The notes beneath the pieces were generated by a model that was given only the letters and a program-made list of their open reading frames with translations, did no database searches and was not told where the DNA came from. Positions 11,771-21,006 of a stretch of 64,000 nucleotides of DNA are shown piece after piece (the first letter of the stretch is position 1; each line of letters begins with the position of its first letter). The position numbers and the translations under genes are program-made. This DNA comes from Brachynemurus nebulosus (Eukaryota > Arthropoda > Insecta > Neuroptera > Myrmeleontidae), in assembly GCA_035578155.1 (NCBI GenBank), contig JAPWDM010000033.1, forward strand, positions 641,001 through 705,000, written 5' to 3'.

Positions 11771-11913
11771 ATATGTAAACTACAAGCATGCGCGCAAATA
11801 AATTTTAAGAGAAAGGGGTCAAAAACCGAGTATACTCGAGACGCAAACTTTCGCTAATCTAACTATATTTCTAATTACGTACACAAAATTTTTATTATTT
11901 ATAAATAATTTAC

Positions 11914-11989
11914 CTTTGCGTTCCAAATCATGCAAAATAGCTTTGTAATCATGCCAATCAATTCTTTCAGTTTCAGCTAATTGTTGTCC
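11914..11989 (-). CDS. Polypeptide N-acetylgalactosaminyltransferase, upstream stem exon (partial gene)
   Basis: Minus-strand exon of 76 nt. Acceptor AG is at 11990-11991 and donor GT at 11912-11913. It reads GQQLAETERIDWHDYKAILH then DLERK and ends one base into a Gly codon completed by the exon at 8069-8210. The DWHDY...ER.G.GE arrangement matches the segment just N-terminal to the catalytic domain in GALNT7/10-type enzymes. The intron to the next exon is 3.7 kb, mostly nested transposons. The upstream exon with the signal anchor was not found right of this point. Confidence 0.87.
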
Positions 11990-12322
11990 CTAAAATAATA
12001 AAAAGACTTGATAAAAACTTTGAAAAATAAAAAAATAAAATTTAGAATTAGAAAATTAATATCTACAGTCATGGGTGGATTTAAGGGGGGCATGGGGGCA
12101 ATGCCCCCCAACTTTAGAAAAGAAATAAAATATTTCCTCTCAAATTAATTATTTATTCGTTTTGAGTACCCGAGAAGGACTTAAATTATTAGAATATGAG
12201 AAATAAAAGATTATAATTGAATTGTAATACTAAATTACAAATCGAAATGTATACAGTGATTTGATATTTCGTATATACATATATACATATCTAGATATGC
12301 GTACAGATACGATAGTAAATAC
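11990..12322. other. Intergenic or intron sequence
   Basis: Contains GGGGGGCATGGGGGCAATGC at about 12084, a G-rich block of the kind seen at ends of some DNA transposons, but no matching inverted end was found. Otherwise AT-rich. Confidence 0.4.
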
Positions 12323-12751
12323 TAGTGATGGAGAACTATCGATAGTCCCGACTATCGATAGTTCTGACTATCGATAATCCCGACTATCGATAGTTGCGAT
12401 AGTCGTGAAGCTATCGATAGTTATCGATAGTTTATCGATAGTTTTTGATACCCAAGTTGGGCGGCATTTAGATAGCCGGCGAGCAAAAAAAAAAAAAAGA
12501 AAAAAAGTCGCCGGTTTTACGCTGGGGCGGAATTACTCCTTTTTGCCCGGAAATTCCCTTAAAATGGTTGTTTTTATATCTCTGGCTATAATTTCTACGA
12601 AATTTTTATTATCTTTAGTATTTATAAGTAAACGAAATGACTGAAAAAATGTATCGAAAACTATCGATAGTAAAAAAAAAATATCGATAGTTTTCGATAG
12701 TCAAAACTATCGATAGTTATCGATAGTGCTATCGATAGTTCTCCACCACTA
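12323..12751. mobile_element. hAT-type MITE built from TATCGATA octamers
   Basis: A 429-bp element with an exact 8-bp direct repeat GTAAATAC on each side (12315-12322 and 12752-12759). Inverted ends are TAGTGATGGAGAACTATCGA and TAGTGGTGGAGAACTATCGA (complemented). I count twelve TATCGATA octamers, seven near the left end and five near the right, none in the middle. Subterminal arrays of short motifs are where hAT transposases bind. TATCGATA is also the binding site known for DREF, a BED-finger factor of hAT ancestry. No coding frame. Confidence 0.88.
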
Positions 12752-12819
12752 GTAAATACGTATCGATATATCCTTCGATACTCATTTGGTGGCATGCACA
12801 AAATACCTCTTAGCACTTA

Positions 12820-13405
12820 ACGTAAAAGTTCCTATACCCGAATGCGATCCGATGCTCGAACAGTTTTAACATTTATTATTTATATATTAACACTATGAGG
12901 TCCGAGCAAAATGATTCAACATGTACATATATGTGATACGTACATACATATATTTGACATTCAAACACATTCAAATCAATTAGAGAATTGCAAAAAGTTT
13001 AGATAATAAACTGGTAAAATAAATAAAAAAAAAAAAAAATAAATAAATACTTTTATTAGTCTTTATATCGTTTATTTTAAAATTGTTTATAGAAACCAAG
13101 AGAGTAGTGTGTGTTGGTGTTTGTGTGAGTTGAGTATATGAATACACATAGGTGTGGTGGTATACAGAACATAATATGTGGTGTGGTAACATCGTACACA
13201 TACATAATGCGTAATTATTGATCGCGATGGGCCTCTGCGGTTGTTTTGATGATTTTCGGATGAGAAAGCCGTGGGACTGAAAGTGTTACTGAGGTTATTT
13301 CTGAAAGAAGTCTTTGGTAACAAAAATTATTATTAATAGAATTATTATTTTTCAATTTAAATTCGCCTCGTATTTAATTTTTCCATACTTAATCAAAGAA
13401 ATATA
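12820..13405. mobile_element. Family Z element, truncated copy
   Basis: Begins ACGTAAAAGTTCCTATACCC after TA. It continues with the block ending near TTCAATTTAAATTCGCCTCG that is shared with 47690-47849 (inverted) and 53607-53780. It is interrupted by a MITE at 12890-13286 and breaks off at an (AC)n(TA)n tract. Named Z only for this annotation. Confidence 0.72.
12890..13286. mobile_element. 397-bp TA-flanked MITE inside Z
   Basis: Ends are ACACTATGAGGTCC and GGACTGAAAGTGT (inverted, imperfect), with TA on both sides (12888-12889 and 13287-13288). Removing it plus one TA restores collinearity with the two other Z copies, which read TATATTAATGAAGTTATTTC there. The open frames across it are short and not conserved. 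Confidence 0.75.
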
Positions 13406-13410
13406 TACAT

Positions 13411-14862
<1,452 letters not shown>

Positions 14863-15394
14863 CTCGTGTCACAGATTTAGTTACCATACTCCTCCGAAAC
14901 GGCTCGACCGACTTTGATGAAATTTTATATATACAGGTGAGTTTTTCGGGAGTTGCCATTTTATGACAGCCAAACCGTTGATTTAATCGAAAAATTGTTC
15001 AAATAAGAGTTGTAGATATCGCGGGGGCAACCAATTGCGATAATCAGGAGCTTTATGGCTCTTGTGGTTTTCGAGATACGATACAAACTTACCTTTTTTT
15101 AAATGGAATAGTATACTTATTTGTTGATAAAAATTATTCAATAAAGCAACAGTAACCAAAAATAAAAAAATAGAAATTTTTATCTTAAGTTTTTTTTCAA
15201 ATTTTACAACTTTGGCGCTTAAAAGTGATTTATTTAAGTGAATTTTGGTAAGTTTAAAAGCGCCTACTTCAAACAAGCCTCATAATTACGGAAAATAGCT
15301 AAATGATAATTGTATTTATGCTACATAGATGGCTATCTAGTAAAACTCGTGTTCCTAGGTAACTAAAACAGAAATTTTTAACTGATTTGAATGA

Positions 15395-15605
15395 TATTAA
15401 TAGATTTGAGCGTTACTTTATGGTATTCCATATTTGTAAATAATAAACAAATATTTTACTTCGCAAAAATACTACTTTTATTTTGAAACTGTGACAATAT
15501 TGTTTCGAATATTGATTCTGTTTGAAAATGAACTGACGGTTCGAAACAATATTGTCACAGTTTCAAAATAAAAGTGGTATTTTTGCGAAGTAAAATATTT
15601 GTTTA
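15395..15605. mobile_element. 211-bp retroposed insert, 12-bp TSD
   Basis: Flanked by direct repeats TGATTTGAATGA (15383-15394 and 15606-15617). The other P-type copy has a single uninterrupted TGATTTGAATGACATAATC at about 43329-43347 (reverse strand), so this is a clean insertion. Internally 15446-15510 and 15540-15604 form near-perfect 65-bp inverted arms. Its first ~45 bases, TATTAATAGATTTGAGCGTT onward, are shared with the 57-bp insert at 45221-45277. Long TSDs plus inverted arms and a TTCGAAACAATATTG block resemble small Penelope-like remnants (inference). Confidence 0.75.
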
Positions 15606-15671
15606 TGATTTGAATGACATAATCTGACATGCAGAAAGATATTTCTATATTTGGCATATTTAATCACTTTC

Positions 15672-16110
15672 GTGATGGTTATGTGCGCTGTGTTTGGTTG
15701 CAATAGCAATAATAACAAAAAACTTAAAATTAATGATGTGATTAATAATGTAACCTATTTTCAGTTCTAAAAAAATGATTCTTTGTGTAAAGAATGGGTT
15801 GGTAAATGTTGAATCACCCACTTCCAGGAGAGTCTACGCTTCGTAGATGGGCAAATAAAATTGATATTTTTCCAGAAATTTTAATTTTGTGTTTAAACTG
15901 ATGCAATCACATTCTCTACCGGAAATTGATAAAGTTTGCGTTTTTATGGCCAATGAAATGAAAGTTAAAAAGTCGTATGAATATGACCGAAACAGTGATA
16001 TACTTTTAAAGCCTGCCAATTACGTCCAAGTAATAATGGGGCGTGGTATATTTTCCGATTGGAAACAGTCATCGTTTTACGATTTTGATCGTAAATTAAA
16101 CAAACCACTT
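15672..16110 (+). pseudogene. THAP-domain P-type transposase fragment
   Basis: Starts MVMCAVFGCNSNNNKKLKIN and, across a stop, KNDSLCKEWVGKC, matching the C-x(2-4)-C and W-x2-C parts of a THAP zinc finger. A second frame gives STLRRWANKIDIFPEI. Then comes a 91-codon frame at 15889-16164 with DKVCVFMANEMKVKKSYEYD and VIMGRGIFSDWKQSSFYDFD. This resembles the RNase H-like part of P-element/THAP9-type transposases (DEMKxK...W-K-Q-P). Stops and frame breaks make it non-functional. If the alignment I recall is right, the first catalytic Asp is Asn here. Confidence 0.7.
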
Positions 16111-16137
16111 TTATTTGGAATAATTAAAACGAAGTGT

Positions 16138-16250
16138 CTAGTCGTCCGACAAACGGACGAATAAAAAAAAACTTAGTCCGACTATCGGACGAATAAAATA
16201 ATCTAGTCGTCCGACTATCGGATGAATAAAATAAATTAATTGTCCGATAA
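16138..16250. repeat. Short tandem/inverted minisatellite
   Basis: Three degenerate copies of TAGTCGTCCGACTATCGGAC followed by GAATAAAATAA. Each unit is itself a small palindrome (GTCCGAYNRTCGGAC). Confidence 0.7.
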
Positions 16251-16329
16251 ATCTAATTCTTTTAGGAATGGTATGCTTACTATTTTATAATTAATAATTA
16301 CATATTTGATTATAAAATATGACAGAAGG

Positions 16330-16470
16330 AATCAAATTTATAACATTTTAAATTTGGTTAAGTTAGTTTAGTTAATTTTGACAATATACTTCGATTTCTG
16401 ATATAAAAACTAGCTGGTGAGGTTGGTTTTGGTTAGGTTAGTTTAGTTAGTTTTGACAATATACTTCGAC
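16330..16470. repeat. Direct duplication, ~100-bp spacing
   Basis: GTTAGTTTAGTTARTTTTGA followed by CAATATACTTCGA occurs at about 16363 and 16437. No coding potential. Confidence 0.6.
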
Positions 16471-16770
16471 TTTGACACACATTCATACAAATTAAAAAAA
16501 GAAAATCTAGAAAAAATTGAATTTTTTCAAATTTAACTACAGTTTCCCAGCATTTCCATTATCGGTATCGATTTGTAGTATTTTTTTTAACTAATCCGCC
16601 GTGGCAACGAACATTGTAAAAAAAAAATCATTAAAATCGGATCAATAGTTTTCCTTTTAGAGCCAAAAATAGGTGGAGCTGTCCTTCTGCATAATTACCC
16701 AAATTTACTGAAAAATAGACAGGTCTGCTGCAGGTGACGCTAGTGATTTACTAAATGTCCAACGCTTTTC

Positions 16771-17504
16771 CTAGATGGTCCCCTATAAATCTCTTGCATT
16801 CGGAGTAATAGTATCCACGGCACTACCATGAAATCCCATTAAATGTCAATATCTTATTTACTGCTAGTCCCACTTCGCTCAATTTTTTATTATTGTTTTG
16901 TTTATTTATTTTTATTAATTTATACACCTATATTAAATTACACAAAGATATACTGGGCATTTAATTACCAAGGTGCTTTTACGAATACGAGGAAGCTGTG
17001 TGCCACACCCCATTGGCAGCGTATTTTAGTATTTTACAAAACTGCGAAATTTTTTTATTTTAGTTTGTAACCAAATGATCGTGGATCATTTTCTTGGTAT
17101 TGCCTTGGTGTTACCAATTGCCATTTTATAGTTATTTCGTTTTGATTATTATTTAGAATTTTTCAGGATATAAAATAAAATACATTTTTCATAGAATAAG
17201 ATTGATTTATTCTTAAGTACTTAATAAAAATATGCAATATTTTAATATGAGCATTCATAATTTATGAATTTTAATTCGCTATTTTCTTCTATCGCGATTC
17301 GCTTATCTCTAAATTCTATTTTTATGTTAAACTCAGAGTAAGTTAAAATAAGATATCACTTATCTGTCAATTTACTTTGCATTTTCATCATTGTTTAACA
17401 TAATTACTATTTAATTATAACAATTACTGCATCACGTTCAATCTACTCCAGTTTTCGAATTCTGAAACATAGTTAAATTAATTAAAGCACCTTCAATGAA
17501 AACA
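16771..17504. other. No feature supported
   Basis: AT-rich sequence. A hydrophobic frame at 16843-17070 lacks splice context and homology I recognise, and its composition follows the T-richness of the strand, so I do not call it. Confidence 0.4.
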
Positions 17505-18900
17505 TTAATAAATAAAATTTTCAACTATATTATTCTCAAAATGCCTGCCATCTACATGAATACAGCTAGCTACCCTTCTATGAAACCCCTGGTAGACATT
17601 TTCTAGCATCTGTTCAGGGATATTCCTGATGACTTCACGACTTCGATCTTTCATGTTTTCCCTAGTGGTTGGTTTAATCGAGTAAACCTTTTCTTCGTTG
17701 TAAGCCCAAAGGAAATAATCAAGGGGGGAAGATCGGGACTTTTCGAAGGCCAGTGACTCAAATCACTGTACCTACCTATCCATCTTTGGGGAAAAGTTTC
17801 ATTTAAGTAACCTGCAACTAATCTACTAGTATGAGCTGGGGCTCCGTCTTGTTGAAAAACTAAATTTACCCTACTTTCTATAGTATCCTCAAAAATAAGA
17901 ATTAAACTAGGTCAACGAATCACTCATTTCGTACATGTTTTTGAAAATGACAACTGTACTTTGTATACTCGAGTGCGTACTACGGAAAAAAATATTTATT
18001 TTTGAATTGCATTATGTATGCTACTGTATAATTATATGAATACTATTAAATACAATTAATTTTCATTTATATATTTTTGATTTTATTAGTGAACGTTTAT
18101 ATAGTTTAGAATTTATTTATTTTAAAATTTATAAAATTTACAAAAATATACAACAGTGGTGGAATTATATAATTTATAAAAGTTACAAAAATATACAAAA
18201 GTGGTGAAATTATATATTATAAATATTGATATAAACAGAAAAATTATAAGGTACTAATAATACTATATTAAAATATGTACCGAAATTAAAAATTATATAC
18301 AAAAGATAAGAATACTAAAATTTAAAACTGATTAAATTTAAAATCTAAGACAATTATAGTTATAAATATTAAAATATGTACAAACAATTAAAAATTATAT
18401 ACAAAAGATAAAAAATAATACTAATATTAAAATTTAAAAATGATTAATAAAAAATAAAAAATTTAAAAATTTAAAACCGAAGAGAATTATAAATAATATT
18501 AAAATTGAAAAAAATTATTAAAAATTACACAGAAAAAATATATCAGAATTTGATAGCAAAACTTACGCGTCAGAAAATAAACTAAAATTTAAATATTATT
18601 TATTGAATATTTTGTACCTAATATCGCACTCCAGTGGACTAGGTCATAAAATTTATTGGCACACGTTTTCATAAGAAATATACATTAATAACTTAAAAAA
18701 GGAGATGGAGTATGCACTATCAGTTCAGATACTGTTTCCAAAAAACGTGCTTTCTTTTTTTATTATATTTTATTTTAAGGGGTTGTTCACGTGATTTTTT
18801 TTCAAAAAGAGGTTGACCTAGTTTAATTTCTATTTTTGAGGAATCTATAAATCAACATCCTCTAAGGCAACAGGAAGTTCCTCTATTAGTCCAATGGAAT
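17505..18900 (-). pseudogene. DDE_3 (IS630/Tc-type) transposase, C-terminal half, split by an insertion
   Basis: Minus strand. Bases 18895-18850 give LIEELPVALEDVDL. After the inserted element, 17878-17505 gives ESRVNLVFQQDGAPAHTSRL, GYLNETFPQRWIGR, WPSKSPDLPPLDYFLWAYNE and, at the end, VYQGFHRRVASCIHVDGRHF before a stop. This is the C-terminal half of the insect DDE_3 transposase family, including the FQQDGAPAH block with the second catalytic Asp and the SPDL.PLDYFLW block. There is a one-base frameshift in the run of C at about 17730. Codons rejoin seamlessly across the insertion (VDL then ESR). The N-terminal half is missing. Confidence 0.85.
17881..18847. mobile_element. 967-bp TIR element inserted in the transposase
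   Basis: Inverted ends of about 37 bp: TAGTATCCTCAAAAATAAGA at the left and TAGATTCCTCAAAAATAGAA (complemented) at the right, both continuing ATTAAACTAGGTCAAC. TA lies on both sides (17879-17880 and 18848-18849). The interior is extremely AT-rich with no open frame. The interrupted transposase codons define the boundaries. The TA duplication suggests Tc1/mariner-type mobilisation. Confidence 0.87.
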
Positions 18901-18994
18901 TAGGTTTATACCTCGGAATCCATTTATATTGAATGGATTTGAATGATTTTGGATTTTTGAATTTCTTATGCTCAAAAGTAAAAAGTTTACTTCT

Positions 18995-19006
18995 TGGAAT
19001 CTTCCG

Positions 19007-19041
<35 letters not shown>
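18995..19041. repeat. Poly(T) tract
   Basis: About 30 or more consecutive T. Could be the complement of a retroposed poly(A) tail; no element was identified beside it. Confidence 0.8.
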
Positions 19042-19045
<4 letters not shown>

Positions 19046-19274
19046 GGTAGTAATAAAAATGACGTTATTTTTTATGAATAATATATTCTTTTTGCAGCTA
19101 TATTTTTCTTTTCTTTTGAGAATTATTTAAATTGTTTATATATAAAGTATACAAAGGAATACCAAACGTCCTTGAAAGGTAGGTATTGCATGTATAAGAA
19201 GAATGGGAATAGAGTGGAAAAGCAGAGATAGCGAAGAGTTCGAGGGACAGATGATTCTCTACTAGGAATATAGT

Positions 19275-19330
19275 CAGTGTTGCCAGATTGGGCGTATTTC
19301 CGCAATTTGGGCGGATTTCAAACATGTCTT
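19275..19330. mobile_element. hAT-like terminal sequence, single end
   Basis: CAGTGTTGCCAGATTGGGCG resembles the CAGTGTTGCCAAC end of the intact hAT at 37550. No matching opposite end was found, so this is a fragment or chance resemblance. Confidence 0.35.
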
Positions 19331-19721
19331 GCGCTCATAATTTGTATTGGGCGATTTTCCAAATTTCTTTTAAAAATAAAGTTATTTTTAAATTTTTCTT
19401 TAGTTAAAAAATTTATGTGTACTTATATGTATATATTATGTGGTTATATATTTCACGAATTCCTACAGACAATACAACCATTTCCATATATAAAATAGAA
19501 ACGGCACAACAAGTATATATGCAATAAAAGTTAAAAGAACTGTAATGAACCTAGAACAAAATAAGTACACATAACAACCCCATTATCGATAGCCAGATTT
19601 TCAAATGTTTTAAGTTTATTTACTGTACAGTCTTATCCTTATTAGAAGCGTAATTGTATGTATCGTGTATCATTACAGTGATAATATTAAATTATAATTT
19701 AAAATGTATTATTTATGCATA

Positions 19722-20182
19722 TGCTCAAAATGGTTTTTCTTATTTTCCCGTGGGAATGAGGCATTTTCTCGGAGTAAAAAGTATCTTAAATGTTGATTCA
19801 GGTAATAAGTTATCACGACACCAAATTTCATCAAAATCCGTTCAATGGTTTTCGCGTAGGTAATATGTCCAGATGCTCAAAATGGTTTTTCTATTTCCCG
19901 TGGGAATAAGATATTTTCCCAAAGTAAGAAGTATCTTAAATTTTGTCCCAAGTAATAAGTTATCACCAAACCAAATTTCATCAAAATCCGTTCAATAATT
20001 TTCCGTAAAGTGTACACATGTTAAAAATGGTTTTTTTATTTTCCCGTGGGAATGAGACATTTTCCCGGAGTAAAAAGTATCTTAGATGTTGACTCAGATA
20101 ATAAGTTATTATCATACCAAAGTTCATCAAAATCCGTTCAGTAGTTTTTGTGTGATGCGTGAACAGACAGACAGACTGACTA
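19722..20182. repeat. Three-copy tandem repeat, ~153 bp, retroelement 3'-end-like
   Basis: Units start at about 19722, 19873 and 20028. Each contains CCCGTGGGAATNAGRYATTTT and ends with CCAAATTTCATCAAAATCCG TTCA. The array ends in a tetranucleotide tract. A CAAAATCCGTTCA...GACAGACAGAC ending is common at 3' ends of insect RTE-type LINEs and SINEs; that link is recalled knowledge and no reverse transcriptase is present here. Confidence 0.65.
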
Positions 20183-20214
20183 ACTGACTGACTGACTGAC
20201 AGACAGACAGACAG
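20163..20214. repeat. (ACAG/ACTG)n microsatellite
   Basis: Runs of ACAG and ACTG tetranucleotides immediately after the tandem repeat. Confidence 0.9.
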
Positions 20215-21006
20215 AAACGGTCTCGTTACAGTTTTATTATACGAATATGTATAGATAATTGCCTTTAGCGAAATATAACAATCATTATTTTCTTAAAAAA
20301 ATAGTCAAAAAATTCCAATAATTGCATTTTTTATTGATATCCCTAATTTTTTTTTTTCGGTAAAGGGCATAGCCGGGTAAAATAGGGAAAACGGCCCTTG
20401 ACGCAAAATTGATTGTTTTTACAGGAAATAATACTTCTTAACCCCAGATACATACCTGCCAAATTTCAACCCTCTGAGGCTAATAGTTTATGAATACACA
20501 AACAGACAAAAATTTTCAAAAACATTTTTTTTTTACGAAATTACTCAGCTGATTTATTTGAGTTTAATATATGATATATTGTGTACCCACCTTAAACAAA
20601 GTAATAAAAAAATAATTAACGTTATATCCCTTTATTATACTATTTTTTTTAAATTTTTAAATTTAAGTAAATTTTTTTTTGGCACTTACACGTTAGCGAC
20701 ACCCACCATTTTTTGTTCAATAATGTGTCACTTAGTACTCTATAACACATATTTTTACGGAAAAATTTTAGTTGGTAGAACATAGTAATATTTCAATACA
20801 AATGCATGTCATGTTCGGTACTACATATATTACTTATGTGTAAAAAGGACCATAAAGTGAAGCATCTGCCTGATTTTTAAAACAAAGTAGAACTCTGAGG
20901 AGTGCAATAAAATGTTCTCTTCCCCTCTGAGTTGCAGTTCTTGGAGCTCCCGTGACGGTCTAAAAAAATTTATATTTTGACTTGTTATAAAAAATATGTT
21001 TAAATA

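Larger units (their letters stand above)
9031..11867. mobile_element. Outer TIR element of a three-level nest
   Basis: Its ends are inverted over about 50 bp: TATAGTAAGATTAGCGATAG at 9031 and the complement of TATAGTTAGATTAGCGAAAG at 11867, both continuing through GTATACTCGG. The left body (about 9090-9945) is AT-rich with no coding frame. It includes CTGTGCATGCGCAG near 9105, with a related GCATGCGC at about 11787. Most of the remainder is the inserted element at 9946-11770. The whole lies in a GalNAc-transferase intron. Confidence 0.75.
14930..16770 (+). mobile_element. P-type (THAP transposase) element relic, copy 1
   Basis: A block starting GTGAGTTTTTCGGGAGTTGC and continuing to about 15710 is repeated in inverted orientation at 43765-43200 and, for its outer part only, at 29945-29545. 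The right part (about 16705-16765, GACAGGTCTGCTGCAGGTGA) matches 41330-41400. Between them lies a decayed THAP/P-type transposase. A 211-bp insert at 15395-15605 is absent from copy 2. Terminal repeats and TSD are not clear. Confidence 0.65.

Noticed and set aside
15500..15560. CTGACGG...CGAAAC in the 211-bp insert as a third hammerhead
   Set aside because: The first box departs from CTGATGA at two positions and no stem II can form between the boxes.
16843..17070. Hydrophobic 75-codon frame as the missing signal-anchor exon of the GalNAc-transferase
   Set aside because: It is on the plus strand, opposite to the gene, and T-richness explains the hydrophobicity.
19722..20214. Tandem repeat plus GACAGACAG tract as proof of an RTE LINE
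   Set aside because: Only a 3'-end-like sequence is present. No endonuclease or reverse transcriptase frame is nearby, so I left it as a repeat.
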